Source of the DNA: Blasia pusilla
Lineage: Eukaryota; Marchantiophyta; Marchantiopsida; Blasiales
Direction of reading: 5' to 3'
Length of the DNA: 64,000 nt
NCBI GenBank assembly: GCA_050084515.1
Contig: CM114274.1
Location: forward strand, 40,920,001 to 40,984,000
Made by a program: the position numbers and the translations under genes. Below are positions 12,701-25,329 of the stretch, piece by piece. Numbering within the stretch: the first letter of the stretch is position 1; each line of letters opens with the position of its first letter. A model generated the notes under the pieces. That model worked only from the letters and a program-made list of their open reading frames with translations. It did not search any database and was not told the DNA's origin.

Positions 12701-13060
12701 AAAGTCTATTTCAGTGCAACCATGTTGAAATTTAGAGGGGGAGGTTTGAATATGCTCAACTTCAAATTTCCAGTCCAATTTGAACCCAATATTCCAGGAT
12801 TCACCATTCCTTACCCGACCTTGGAATTATCATCAACTTTTTCTTCTAATTCATGGAAATCTGGTCAACTTAATTTAATGTTCCAAATTCAACCTAGCAT
12901 ATTGGGATTCACCATTATGCACATGACATTGAAATCATGATCAATTTTTTCTTTCAATTCATTGAAATACTAAGGGGGAGGTTAGAATCTACTTAACTTC
13001 AAGTCTTTGATCTAATTTGAGCCCAATGTATCATGATTCACCATTCTATGCAATCTACAT
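12700..13060 (+). repeat. Retrotransposon polypurine-tract region in about three diverged copies
   Basis: AGAGGGGGAGGTTTGAAT at about 12733 and AAGGGGGAGGTTAGAAT near 12972 look like plus-strand polypurine tracts of Copia-type elements. The sequence after each is similar, including a shared GATTCACCATT at about 12800, 12908 and 13036. The orientation is opposite to the Copia relic just downstream, so this belongs to another element. Confidence 0.5.
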
Positions 13061-13407
13061 CACCGTACCCTACAAGGTCCAAGCTTGCATTCCATCCTCA
13101 ATAATGTAGGATGTAGGACAAGATCCTTGGTGTCTTGTAAGTTTCAAAAATCCATTTCACTACTTGCTAAGGCAATACTTGTGGACATGCCAAGTACTAT
13201 GTAGAGTGCTAGCAAGAAAATGAGATATAATATCTATTACCATTTGTAAGGTAGAGCAAACTTCATAAAAGAGCCCAACACACGTTGGTAAAGATCTTTA
13301 CCTTTGGTATTCAACAATTGGTCATTTAGATGCTCCGTAGAATGCCTAGCCTCCCTTGGTGTAGATGCATGTTTTACTTCTTCAAACCTAAAGTCTCTCA
13401 ACTTCTC

Positions 13408-13990
13408 TCAAACATACTTTGCGTGACCAAAATAAAAATTTCCAGCGTTCTCATCATGGGAAAAAAATAGTGCTAAGAAAGTATCACACAATTTTCTGAA
13501 ATACTTCATCTTGTACTTGTTTTCTAACTTTTTGCCTTTCATAATTAGTTCAAAGTTCTTTCCGCCAATCATCAAATCATCAACATAAACGGAAAAAAAT
13601 ACAAGGAAGCATCCCATATGCAATGTGTGTAGAAAAGGATTTGAATGTGAGCGCTTACAATGAAGATTTTGTATAGAGTTATCCAAGTTCTCATTTGATC
13701 CATGATCGGCTTGCTTCAAGCCATACAGAGTTTGCAAAAGGTGGAGTACCTTGACCCATCGATCCTTAGGAATAACCAAACCTTCTAGAATAGTTATGTA
13801 GATATTCTCCTCTTCAAGCTTACCATTCAATTAAGATGTGATGATATCTAGTTGCTCTAGATGCCAATAAAGTACCATTGCTTGAATTTGCTTTAGCCAC
13901 AAATATGTAAATTTTGGAAAGTCATGCAATGGGTGTAAATGTTTTGATGTAGTCAACACCTTTGATTGCTCAATTTTCCCATCTCTAGCA
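13408..13990 (-). pseudogene. Copia reverse transcriptase relic
   Basis: The minus frame from 13830 carries the conserved Copia blocks LNGKLEEE, LYGLKQAD and VYVDDLMIGGK (the YVDD catalytic pair is kept) and ends with a GHAKYV-like segment. Just upstream, FNTKLARDGKIEQ matches the start of the Copia RVT_2 domain (usual form KWVFKTKxxxDGxIxRxKARLV). Internal deletions and stops break it. It would copy the element RNA into DNA; here it is dead. Confidence 0.8.
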
Positions 13991-13999
13991 AGTTTTGTA

Positions 14000-14862
14000 T
14001 TGAAACCCACTTGGAATTGATTGCTTTCTTGTTACTTGCCAAGTGTGCATAGTCCCAAGTCTCATGGCCTTTACACAACTCAAGCTCCTCTTCCATTGCC
14101 TTTAGCCAATGAGAACGTAAAGGGGACTCTAGTGCCTCTTACACTTTCTTGGCTCATAATCAAAATGATTAGAACTTCTATTTATCCATTTCGTCTCCAA
14201 TGAAAATCTTGATCATAATTCATGAAGTCATCCCCTTCCTTCTACGGGGTATCGTGTTGGCATGGACCTCTAACAATCTTGTTAAGATCAATTCCCCCCC
14301 TTTGGCATTGAGTTGGATGTGGCAAAGGTTCCTTTGGATGGAGCTTGCCCCCTTGATCAAAATTCAAATATTTAGCAACAACGTTATCTTTTGGTATAGG
14401 TGGTCCATGACCATCTTCCTAGAAGCTTGATCTTGCATATGCTCTTGGCTTTTGCTCTTCAACATTCTCAGGAACCCCTAGCTAGAATGATAATCACTTC
14501 ACCTTGCTCTCCTCCATTTGCGTTGGCATGTTGCTAGAAGGCAACAAAACTAGAACTTTGGAGTTGTTCCAAATCTTCTCCTCCATAAAGATCACATGCC
14601 TACTAAGTAAAACACTTAGGCTATTAGGGAGAAAAACTTCATATGCTTTGTAGTTTTTAGATTAGGCGACCGTGATACCCTTCTTTGAATTTTCTTTGAG
14701 TTTTTTTTCGCTCTCCTCCGGACGATGGCACCATACTATATATTGGAATAAGCGAGCAAAAGGTAGATTAAGCTTCACACCATCTGGGGAGTCAATCTTA
14801 CCTTCCAAATGTGAGCGTAGAAGCATGTTCCTTATCCACACTACATGCTTTGCGATAAACAT
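14000..14862 (-). pseudogene. Copia integrase C-terminal and linker relic
   Basis: The frame from 14862 has a region resembling the Copia integrase C-terminus (KNYKAYEVFLPN after a stop, then RHVIFMEEKIW). Then follow degraded linker pieces with many stop codons. The catalytic core is not recognisable. Position between protease and reverse transcriptase supports the call. Confidence 0.55.
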
Positions 14863-14911
14863 CCAATATCTATAATCGAGCTTTGCATCTTCAATGAGTG
14901 TGCAAACTCAC

Positions 14912-15340
14912 TCAAACATGTATGAGTGCAAAGTTTGGCACATAGAAGCACTTGCAATAAGCTAGGTGACAATGCTCCTCATTCATCTCATATTGTATAA
15001 GATATGCCTTGCCTTCCAACTTTCCGCAAGAAAAAAATTCCTCAATCGAAAGAATCCACTGTACGTCCTTCCCATCTAAGTTAAATTGACAACCATGCTT
15101 GCATACAGTAGTTGTAGACAACAAAGTTTCTTGCACCTTAAGAACCCAATGGACGTTCTTGATGAAAAATTTGACACAATCTCCCTTCAAACTATGTACA
15201 ACAATGTGCATCTCTCCATAACCACAAAATGACCCTTCTATTGTATCCTTGTAGATGCACAAAAGCATCCTCATCAAAGGTAAGGATCTTTGACCAATCT
15301 TGCTATATGTGTACTTTTGTAATAATATCAATATGAACAA
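14912..15340 (-). pseudogene. Copia protease/pre-integrase relic
   Basis: The minus frame contains the block GEMHIVVHSLKGD...NVHWVLKVQETLLSTTTVCKHG. This is the shape of the Copia segment following the protease active site (G.G.V.L...NVLYVP...NLLS...L...G). The active-site DSGA itself was not found. The frame is short and degraded. Confidence 0.6.
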
Positions 15341-15687
15341 AGAGATGGATAATAAGCTTGATAGATTTCAATGCAAAGATCTCATGAGTTGCAAAGACAA
15401 CAAATACGACTATAGTTGCTATTGTATGCCCATACTTTGTCTTTGAATATTCCTAATCAACCTTCGAATGACCCTTCTCTCCACATATTCTGTATGTTTG
15501 GTTTTTTTTTTATCTTGCCTTTCCCTTTTTTTGCAAATTTTCAGATAACTCTCCCTAGATTGAATGGCAAGAGTTGCTTTGACGGAAGATTAACCTCTCT
15601 CATTCCTCCGTTCCTCATTTCACAAGAGGATGGCCTTTACAAAAACCTCTGTACTATCCTCCTTGTTTCGTGACCCAAGAGCTTGAA

Positions 15688-15909
15688 TCAAAGATTCCCA
15701 AGAATTCGGAAATTCCAGAGGACATTGAAGGGGACATTCGTATTATTCACCTCACCTCCATAAAGCTCATCATGCAACTCAAATATTTCTCCCAAGAAAT
15801 TAGTCATGGAAGATTCATCAACATAGTGAAGCCCATATAATTCGCCATTGGAGTAGATTTTAGAAGCAAAACCTTTTGTTTGGTGTTTATCCTCTAGTTT
15901 AGACCACAC
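15688..15909 (-). pseudogene. Copia gag (UBN2-like) relic
   Basis: The frame from 15909 reads MWSKLEDKHQTKGFASKIY and continues with LYGLHYVDESSMTNFLGEIF. It matches the UBN2/gag pattern LW..L...Y......K..L...LY.L.M.E..S....L. It is followed by a frame break. Expected role is particle assembly; here decayed. Confidence 0.7.
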
Positions 15910-16092
15910 TTCATTTGATGACTTGCACTTTTTGATTGCATGCTAATTCATATGCTAATAGTTTCTAGTTGATGAGATCATGCCCATGATGTAGGTCAAA
16001 TAATCACAATAATGGATTCTAGAGGCTCCCCTTTCTATAGATGTAGGAAAAATATAAACACAATATAGAGAAATTGGATTGATGCAAGAGTT

Positions 16093-16105
16093 GCCCATGA
16101 TACCA
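16093..16105 (-). other. Putative primer-binding site
   Basis: On the minus strand this reads TGGTATCATGGGC, close to the TGGTATCAGAGC site complementary to initiator Met-tRNA that plant Copia elements use. It sits about 190 bp upstream of the gag relic, as expected. Confidence 0.6.
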
Positions 16106-16255
16106 TAATAAAAAAGACACCAATTTCACAAATGAGGGTTGCAAACCCCAAAGTGCAATTCTTCTCAGATTGAGGATTCACCCTTATTTCGCAAGTGCGA
16201 GCAATACTATCCATAATTGAATTGGCATTCTCCCAACTCAAGCCGATAATGACAC

Positions 16256-16614
16256 TCTATGATAATGAAACCTCTCAAACCTCTTCTAAACATCTCTTCA
16301 CAACAAGGGACACTAAGTGATAATGAAACCTCTCAAACCTCTTCTAAACAACTCCTCACAACAAATGACACTTTGTGGTAATGAAACCTCTCAAAACTCC
16401 TCCAAAAAGCTCCTCACAACATATGAGCCTCCGTGATTATGAAACCTCTTCTAAACAGCTCCTCACAACAAATGACACTAAGTGATAATGAAACCTCTCA
16501 AACATCTTCTAAACGACTCCTCACAACAAATGACACTTTGTGATAATGAAACCTCTCAAACCTCTTCTAAACAGCTCCTCGCAACAAATGATACTCCATA
16601 TAATGAAACCTCTC
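16256..16614. repeat. Tandem repeat of ~59 bp, about six copies
   Basis: The unit contains GATAATGAAACCTCTCAAAC, CTTCTAAACAGCTCCTCACA and ACAAATGACACT. Copies differ by substitutions and one is shortened near 16435. The array lies just beyond the Copia primer-binding site, so it may be part of its 5' LTR. Confidence 0.8.
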
Positions 16615-17340
16615 TGGAAAGTTGTAGATAGTCGATAGCGATGTCTGTTGATGACTTCAATCCAATCGTCCTTGAGCACTTGTGCATTCACTTCTGAGGC
16701 CTTGCATTTTAAGTGCAACAAATTACAATAAGTGGTTGCATAGAAACCGTCCAGTACGTACATGGATAAAAACGAAGCATGATCCACTCTTAGAGGCACA
16801 TCGTGCCATTTTCTGTCACTGCTCCAAGAAAAAACTATGAACTGAATCACAATGAAGTTAGAGGAATGTGTTTAGGGTTCACGTTGGGAGCGCATTAAAC
16901 ATCTCTTCTCGCTGTTTTGATTCCTCCTTCTACACACCGAGTGAGGGTGACAAGCAGATAGAAGTAGATTGAACCCTTCTTCGTTGGCGCTTGGAATGAA
17001 ATTCAGTTCGAATTCACTGATGTTCCCGATTGAGGTCTTGCCAGTCGCGCATATTCAAATTTGGAAGTCTATTCCTTCTTCTCCGCGGTTTGCACTACCA
17101 CCACAGATCTCTTGGAATTGGTGCCCGTTGCTAGATCGTTGGATCCCCGCCTCAAAATTTTTGCTCAACGTTTTCCGGTCCAACATAAGATTTTGTAGTG
17201 AATTCGAAGCATCCGATTTCTTTATGAGTGCAAGCGTGCAGCCAAAATTCATACACTTCACGTCCAAAGTGTTGTAGGCACACAAACTGTACGCATTAAG
17301 TAGTGCCGAACAGAGAGTGGGAGAGAGACTCGTTAAGTTG
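16615..17340. other. Unassigned; possible remainder of Copia LTR
   Basis: No gene recognised. Minus frame 16850-16521 and plus frame 16969-17277 show no known domain. Given the primer-binding site at 16.1 kb this could hold part of the Copia 5' LTR and its flank, but no LTR edge is visible. Confidence 0.3.
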
Positions 17341-17535
17341 TGCGTGTCATAGCCTTTCGACCATAGACCCCTTGGACTGTGCTCGAGATTGGGATGGGTG
17401 TAGAGAGAGGAAGAAGTGAAGACAGTACCATATCAGAGAAGGGAGACACTCATATAGTGTGAGTGTTGACCATACAATGTGTTTTTGCGGAGCTTCCAAG
17501 TGTGAAGCAAGAAGCACATCATCCACTTTACCTAA
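17340..17535 (-). repeat. Dispersed repeat family R1, copy 2 (minus)
   Basis: On the minus strand it reads ACACTTGGAAGCTCCGCA, TGGTCAACACTCACACTATA, CTACACCCATCCCAATCTC and GTCCAAGGGG, parallel to 8930-9135. A sequence related to the family end (GGCACTACTTAA on the minus strand) occurs at about 17294-17305. Confidence 0.65.
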
Positions 17536-17539
17536 TTGG

Positions 17540-20500
17540 GATCCCAATAAACATGACTTACCAGTGTAGTAACTTTGGGCAGTAATCCACTGAATATGTT
17601 GAACAATTGTTACAATTTTGGTGTTATCAGCTTAGCAATATCAGCATATGCTCTTGATGTGTGTGTTATGAATTTTGTGCCGGAGACCAAAGTAGCGCCT
17701 AGAGAGAGATAGACGACTAGAACTTTTAGATCAAACAGAGAATTGAATTGGTTTCTTTCTTACAAAAAGGGTGCGTGTAGTGATGGAGGTGCCTTAAAGT
17801 GGCAACTCCATCACATGCCACAAGGTTGTTTAGTTTGTGAGTGGATTTCAGAGTGGAAGGTGGTTCTGAACAAGCGAATCAAGAGAAGTTTTCTTCCGCG
17901 TTTAAGGCCGACATTTGAATGATTTAGAATCCACGAGAGAACGAGAAATTGGAGCTTGTTAGAACTATAAAGAATGCACCAAGCTTTGGAAATCAGAATA
18001 TGGAACTAGTTATGGAAGGTGACAACGATTCATGACTTTCGATATTGACTACAGAAATCCTTCATTCATTTGTTATGCTTCTCCTGCGTTGTTCCTCGGA
18101 CCTTTGTCAAGATAGTTGGTGTTTCCGACTAGGTTCAGTAGTTTAGCACTTAAGCTTCAATTGGGCATTGCTAGATGTTGGGCAAATTTGCTCGAGTTCA
18201 ATTTTAGCTGGTGGGGAGCCACTATTAACTACAAAGAAAAGAGGGTGGGACCAATATCAAAGTCCTCCCTTCACTTTGTATGAGAAGTCATAACATCTTC
18301 AGCAGCCTCAAGTGGTCTATGGAATTCACGTGACAATAACGGGCTATATGAAGTCGTTAAGTTGGTGATAAGAGAAGTGATTACCTGCTTCTGGTCTAGT
18401 TTATCAGTTGCACATATTGTGAATGGTATGAGATACACGGTGAAAATGGTAAAGGCAGCCAAGTGAGGGTAGTAGCTTTGCAAAATGATTGCCCAATGCT
18501 TTCCTATGGATCAACATGAGTGGCTCCATTTGAAATTCGAGCCGTTAGTGCAAATGTGAGTAGAATGGTTCAGATTGAGTGGGTCGGTACCTTCTAGCAA
18601 ACAATAAATCTACTAGGAGGAAAACCTTACTACATTAAAATCAACTTAGAGAGAAATACTCGTGCAAGAGAAGTGGAGAATCTGATTTGAATGCTAAAGT
18701 AAATATGAGAAAAAACGTGCACTCACCTCAGTACTCACTCAAATGACTAAGACATGGGAGAAGTCTAAGATGAAAATTTTAGTGTTGTACATTGATACAA
18801 CACTAATTCTCATCGATCCGTGATTTTTAATCGATCCGTGAATGTCATTGTATCAATTAATGTATGACATCCACAAATCGATTAAAATCTTCTTGACAAG
18901 AAGAAGCTAAATATTTGGAATGCAAGGTATTTAAGACCAGAGAGGAAAGGCATCAAACTCGAGGCTTAAGCCTCTCCGATGAGCAATTGGAAGTTGGAAC
19001 TTCATACTGAAATGGTTTTCTTTCACACTGAAACTCTTTTACTTCCATGCTTTGTCCATATCGGTTCTTTCCACCCTGAGCAGATGTTGAAGACTGGTAG
19101 CTTCCTTTGAGCTCAAAGTTGGGCTTCCATGCATTTTGTTTGCCATTCCTTTGATCTCCAGAATGCTGTGGCGATGGATCTCGTTGATGCATTCATGTCT
19201 GAGCAAGTTTTTTTGCTGGAATCCATATCAGTTAGGCTCTCAGTGATCCCATCATATGAATATCCGCAACGATGTTGCATGATCTGGTCGGAGGAGGATC
19301 GATTGCTCTTTGCAAAGAGAGAGAGATATCCTCCTCTGATGTCGTAAGATCTCTCCTCCATCTACCCAAAAAATGGCACGGGCCTAGAATGGCCACCTTG
19401 AACCAAAACTTGACCCTTCTCTGACTACAACACTTGACCCTGGTGCTTTGCACGAAGCGCTACGGTGAGTGCATTTCCTCTGGGGAATCGGAAACAGCTT
19501 AGGCGGTCATCGACGGCGATGGAGTTCGCCACTGCGCGCATGAGCTCCACTTTGTTTCCGAGTCTTGGGAGCCATCGCTACCGTGATGGGCACATAAGCG
19601 CTACTTGCAGTGAGCTTCCCATCCTCTCGCACTAGCCCTGCGCTTCTCACTGCAACTTTTGTAAATCTACGCCGTATACCACTGGAGATTGAGCACAATT
19701 ACCAACTCAACTCTCATTGACGAGTCTAGAATGATCACCCTATCCCTGTGGGAATTGAAAACATCGTAGCCGAATCCGGACCATTCTTGCAAACCATCAT
19801 CACAAAGGTCGGATCGAACAAGCGGGCGGGCGGGACATCATTCTAGAAACACGGGTGCCGTTCCAATGATGACCTCGGAGACTAGGAAGTGGAACTACTC
19901 ATTACGACCTCTGCATCTCGCTAGCGGAATCATTGGAGCTTTCCTCGATTCCACAGCGCAGCAAATTCACATTCCAGTAAGTGATTTCCACACAAAGAGT
20001 CGTACCCTACTACCCTCTCCGCAGGAATGACGACTGCACAGCGCATACGGGCTCCAGACATCCCGTGGCCGAGCCAGCGCCGAACGTCATGGCGTACCAC
20101 TCAACAATTCCCACATTGAAGCTACGATCCGAGATGCACTTCCGGGACCAAATCTGCCCCGTGCCTGCATCCATAGCCGCATGGACTGACTGCTACACTG
20201 AACACTCTTCTCCTCATCACTCCACCAGAGCGCTTCGGCGAAGCAAAGGACAGCACCGCATGATAGACGTCAACATTCGGCAAAAATCGGCACGCTTCGC
20301 GGAAGCAGCTGGTCGAGAACGGGTAATTTCCTGTTCGGATCCGAAGCGTCATTCAACTTCCCGACGTAAAGAAATTGAGTTTCCTTTGTTAAATTTTGAA
20401 AAAACCGGCGATAATGGCGAAGTTGCCTCCTAAAAAATCTCTTTTGACCTAGGGTAGCAAGAAAATGTTTCACATGTTATGGGAAAAAAAATTGAATTTT

Positions 20501-20560
20501 TATGGAGCATCATTAATCTCTTCCTTTTTGGGCACCTAATATTGGTAAAAATGTGTTTGA
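17540..20560. other. Unassigned interval
   Basis: No recognisable gene. The GC-richer part around 19400-20450 has overlapping open frames on both strands (for example plus 19981-20433, 150 codons without an ATG start), with no domain I can name. 18.7-18.9 kb holds short direct repeats (ATCGATCCGTGA twice). Confidence 0.4.
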
Positions 20561-20566
20561 AGAACT

Positions 20567-20843
20567 AGTATATAACCCGTGAAGGGAAGAGATTAATGGT
20601 ACTACACATAAATTCAAATTATTTCTTGTTGTCCAATTATCACGTGTCAAGTAGAGAGGATAACTTCAAAATTCAGTAAGAATACTAAAAATCAACCAAT
20701 GTTAGAAGGGCCTTTTAGAGGAGGAATTGATTATAAGCTCATGTGAAGGACCCGTTGATAAGTTAGATAGTGAGAATAAAAATAATGAGGCCGTAATAAA
20801 AGTTATTTTGTATGTCCTAGTATGTTGCCTCTTAATTTGATTA
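20567..20843 (-). mobile_element. Helitron 3'-end relic (minus)
   Basis: On the minus strand the sequence ends ...CCCTTCACGGGTTATATACTAG followed by T: a short hairpin, spacer and CTAG|T, as in Helitron 3' ends. A related end with similar neighbouring sequence (GAAGAACTAGTATAT, then TTGTCCAATT) lies near 28770. The 5' end is not defined, so the upper coordinate is a guess. Confidence 0.4.
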
Positions 20844-21014
20844 TCTATATTATTAAAAGAGGATTGGGTTTGAGAACCCCTTCCTCTTAAGATTGACATA
20901 TATACATATATACATGTGTAGTTTTTAACGGATGATTTAACAGGTTTAGGCATAAGAGATATGCAGGTTTAACAAGTGTGCGCTTTCAAGTGCATAGCAC
21001 ATGCAATATACTAG
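20844..21014 (+). mobile_element. Short non-autonomous Helitron (171 bp)
   Basis: It starts with TCTATATTATTAAAAGAGGA, typical of plant Helitron 5' ends, and ends with the hairpin TGCATAGCACATGCA, a short spacer and CTAG, followed by T. There is no coding capacity. A second hairpin plus CTAG end on the same strand lies at 21655 (TCGTGCATAGCGCGGG...CTAG|T), so a longer version, 20844-21655, is also possible. Confidence 0.6.
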
Positions 21015-21908
21015 TATTCTTTAAATGACATCCCTCGTCTCAAGAGGACAATTAACCAATATCTGGAATGGTGGATAAAAATGGAATTATGAAAATTCCG
21101 GAAGGGAACAATACACGACACGAAAGAGGGCGCCGGTGCCGAAGTTGGACAAATACTAATAGTAAATAATGGAATGAGTGCAAATGTTTTTAGTTTGGTT
21201 CACATCTCGAGAAAACTAGGAAAATTAGAAAGTTAGTCAAGGCTCTTAAAAAACTTAAGTTAAATTTTTTCTCGAAAAATTAAAAAGTTTGTAATAAAAC
21301 TTCACACGAGCCTCTGCATAAACGAACTTAGAAAATTAGTATTAAAATCTAAAAATTTTGTATTAAAGAGATAGTAGATATGGGTCACATTAACTTCTCA
21401 CGAATTAAGTCACATGTCACAAATTAGGTCACACGAACCTTGTTAAGATCACTTTAATTTCTCACCGATTAAATTACATATCTCCATACAAAATTCTCAC
21501 ACAAGCCAAAAAAAAAACCACGCTTACATGTAAGGATCGTAATTATTATCGTTAAATGATATATCTTATCTCATAGAGCACCCTTAAAAAGATAGGTGTC
21601 AACAAGTAACTTAACTGATGTCTTTCACTCGTGCATAGCGCGGGCAGTATGCTAGTATATACTATTTATGATCCTACACGTTCTAGCTATTTTATTGACG
21701 GCCCCTACAGGTTCTCACTATTTTTTTTCCTTGCCATCTAGAATATCCACGTGTCCTCTATACCTATGTATTAATCAGAAAGAATGCCACATTAATGTCA
21801 ATGGAACAGAGAAGAAACACAAGAAAGAGGTACAAAGGAAAGAATATAAATTTAAATTGCCCATAAATGTGTAGCTAATAATTATCCCACTATTGGAATG
21901 TTTTAATA

Positions 21909-22115
21909 CTAGCTAGTGCCCCGGGTGAAAGATTTGGCTAGGGGGTTCCATAATCATTATTCTAACGTGTTAAATCCATCCACTCTTTCAACCACAAAAA
22001 AGGAGTTTAAATATTTTGACTTTTGACACGTGTCAAATAACCACACGTTGAAAAGGACCAGTGTCACCGAGAAGGATGGCACCCATATAAGGGCACTCTT
22101 CCATAATAGTATAGA
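21909..22115 (-). mobile_element. Short non-autonomous Helitron (207 bp)
   Basis: On the minus strand it opens with TCTATACTATTATGGAAGAG at 22115 and closes with ACCCGGGGCACTAGCTAG at 21909, followed by T. This is the clearest Helitron-like pair in the window. Inside is the palindrome GACACGTGTC, also present in the 28.6-kb copy. It encodes no protein and would depend on a Rep/helicase from elsewhere. Confidence 0.7.
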
Positions 22116-24900
22116 TAGGAATGTTGTAAACATTAAGGATCTAGCAAGTCTCAGTTAAGCAAGGTTCTTGCAAGTTTATGGGACCTAGTTAGGTCTTTTG
22201 GATGCATCCAAAAAGATGGAAATGTGTTTTAATCATAGATGTATTCATTCTTGTGTTCCATAACAATCTTGATGTTCACGATAATATGAATGCATTCGAA
22301 AAACTTTTGGTGGTCCTTAATTAGTTGTACATTTAGAAGGAGTTTAGGAGTTCCTTCTTGTATGCAATGCTTCTCCATTATTTTGCATCATGCTCAAGCC
22401 AGTGGGCTTCCACAAGAGGATTATATACCACTACGAGAGGCCTTGTTGCTAGTTTTCATGTTTCTTTACTTTTTTATGATATTGTTTATACTCTAATTGA
22501 ATTAAGATATTAAGGGTTCCTCCTTTTCTTCTCCCATGAATGCATGTGGCTTCGAAGTTCTGTGATTGTCAAAGTCCCTTGAGAAAATATCTAATACTCT
22601 TACAAGTTCCGAAAGACTCGTAGCATCTTAAAACCACACGCACTACCTGGTGTCCTACAAACCAAATCCGTAATCAACTAATGAATGACCTTGACATAAT
22701 ATCTAACAAGCACCAAATGAACAATACCTCACCTATCTAATACTATAACCCCAAAATTTCCCCTTTCTTATACTTCTTAAGGTTTTTGCATCTATATTTA
22801 TTTGATAGAGTGTCCTATTGATTTTAGACCATCTCTTCTTTTGACCCTCTCAACCACTTGAGCTTGATTTAAAAGGTTGTCACAGTTTCATGGGTTGGTT
22901 GAATCTTTAGTAACAAAGTTGATTTAAGAGGTGGGCTATTATCTTCATAATAGCCCACTCCCATGATGAGGTGGGCTATTATCAAAACATTCCCATCCAC
23001 TACTTCTTTTTTGTTATAATTATATAAAGCTCTCTTCTATTTGACCTATGATTTTAAAAATAAGGGTATGAAATGGATTTGTGTGGGAATCAATGTGTTT
23101 TGAAAAAAAAATTCAATTGATTTTGTTGTGTATTAGTAGTTCATAATCTAGTAGGACGTGAAAAGAGTAATGCTTTGCCTATACACCCTAAACCCTATAA
23201 TCTAAACCCCAAATGAAAATTTGAGCTATAAACATAGATACACCCAAGACTTGAAGGTTTTTTTATCAGATTATGGATTTTCTTAATGAAAAATTGGTGT
23301 TTGAGGATGCCCAAGAATCAAGGAAAGAACATTTACAATTATTTCCATGATAGTCTCCTTCCCATGGTGAATGAACCCCTCTTGTTATATTAGAGGATAT
23401 AGTGGTTCTCACCATCATCACAATTTAAGGAAGTTGAACTTACCACATTGCGTATACACATTGCTACACAACATACATCATTGTCACCATCTATACAAAC
23501 ATAAATATATAATATCGCATTGATTCATAAAATTTTCATAGCTTACCAAACTTAAGGAATTCATCCTTCACCTTGTAAGACTATCATCCAACCTTCTTAA
23601 AGGCACCCTTATGGATACTGGCCAATTTGCTATAATAGGTGTAACATTCCAAAGGATTAATTCATTCTATATACATTTTGATCATATGTGAGCTTCAACA
23701 CTCAATGAGGAAGTTGACCTATACTGATCAATCCTTTATTTTTCAAGAGGATTTGCATCAAATACATAGATTACTCATCTTTAAGAAAAAAATTAGACAC
23801 ACATGGAATACTATTTCAACTTAAAATAAGAGAGGAGGAGACTAATAACTATGGAATGTCAAAAGATCCACAAATTATTTCATTTTAACCATCAAAATTC
23901 AAGAATTATCATAATCATCTTTGGTAGGAAGAATTTCAAGTTATACAATAGCTTCTCAAAGGCATGGACGTTTTAGTCATTTTTCTTACACTAATCAATA
24001 TGGAATTCAAAAATAGGTTTTTAAAAGGTAGAATCAAAAAGGGGATATGCACGGTCAAAAGAATATTTATTTTCACTTATTTGGTTGAATGTGGCTCCAA
24101 GACATTCAAGTAAATCTCATTGCGCTTCTCATTTTGGGACTTTAATCACGAGGATAAAAAGAAAAAGCTACCTCAATGACTACCCCATTTAGGGTTCAAG
24201 TGTATGGTTGGAAGTTAACATTCCTTTTCCACCAATATAATTAAATTTATTTTCTTAAAACCATACACATGGCCTCTAGAGGAGAATTTTTTTGTCTTGC
24301 ACACGATCTAGTTTGACAATCCCTATTATCCAAACCATCCCTATTTGCTCATGACATTCCACACCTATTAAGAGAAAGTGCTCTCTATGAGACCAATAAT
24401 CATGATGTTTAAATCTAAAAAAAGCTTTTGTGTTTCCCGTGCTGTAAAAATCTTTTCTTGCTTGCCCTCAATCATGTGAGTATATGGATGTTTGCAAATC
24501 TAGAAGTTATCCTTCCTTAATAGCATAAATGAAAAACATGCTTATTCTCAACATATTTCTCAAATGTAAATCGACAGGTCTTCCCAAAGGTTAATGCCTT
24601 GACACACCCCTTTCACCATGAATATTATCCTTGACCACGTGTCCTCTCGTAGGCTGATGCCTTGACACCCTCCCTCCCCATGAACATTAGGAGGTTTCAA
24701 ACATCTCCCACAAAAGGGGGAGATTTTTATCCTTGGATATATGCCGCAAACCAAGTTTTACCCAAATGCATAGTGGAGTATTTATGAACATTCCCTCTTT
24801 GCCACATCCGGAAAAATATGTGTATCTCAGACGAGAACTTGTACGAAGAGAAATTTTGAATGACCGAGCTTAGATTTCTACCTAGGCATCAAAACGTGTG
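22116..24900. other. AT-rich unassigned interval
   Basis: No gene, RNA or element protein recognised apart from the hairpin at 22931-22982. A segment near 23440-23500 (TTGCGTATACACATTGCTAC) resembles the LTR tail of the Gypsy family at 47.4 kb, suggesting a small LTR fragment. Confidence 0.4.
22931..22982. repeat. Perfect 12-bp hairpin with a third arm copy
   Basis: GTGGGCTATTAT at 22931-22942 pairs exactly with ATAATAGCCCAC at 22947-22958 across a 4-nt loop. The first arm recurs at 22971-22982. No T-run terminator context or transposon end is attached. Confidence 0.75.
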
Positions 24901-25329
24901 CTCAAAACAAAACATCACCCCCTCCCTGGATTGAAAAAATGATGCGCCTCATTGATTGCATGTAGAAAATATTTGACATGCCCTAGTAAGGCCACTCAAA
25001 GCCCGCGGTAATGCCAAAAGATTGCATTTACTTGAATTTTTGTAGAGCCCATGCTATATAATCATGTATGGCTTTGAAGTTTAAGCTTTGAGCAAGATCG
25101 TGAGATTGGAAATTTTATGAATTGGTTATTTGCGTTGACAAGTATCTTAAACTACAACAATAGGCACTCGCGAGGTGTTGTTCACGTTTACGATTGTCAA
25201 TTGTACATGAGTTTTATGCCTTCCGTTGTAAAGCCTTATAGGATCATTTTGAGCAGACCTATAAGAGCATCTTAGAGGATGCGACGTACGTATACCTAGC
25301 GAGGAACATCGAAATATCATCCCATACCA

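Larger units (their letters stand above)
13060..16110 (-). mobile_element. Decayed Ty1/Copia retrotransposon, internal region
   Basis: Read on the minus strand the order is primer-binding site (16105-16093), gag (15909-15688), protease (15340-14912), integrase tail (14862 to about 14000) and reverse transcriptase (about 14000-13408). This is the standard Copia order, with integrase before reverse transcriptase. Frames are broken by many stops and shifts, so it is an old relic. The 5' LTR should lie above 16106; its far end is not defined. No 3' LTR or target duplication could be assigned. Confidence 0.8.

Noticed and set aside
16256-16614. CRISPR-like array
   Set aside because: Units are head-to-tail with no unique spacers, and the DNA is eukaryotic.
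23186-23210. Telomere-like CCCTAAACCCTA
   Set aside because: Only about two imperfect units, not an array.
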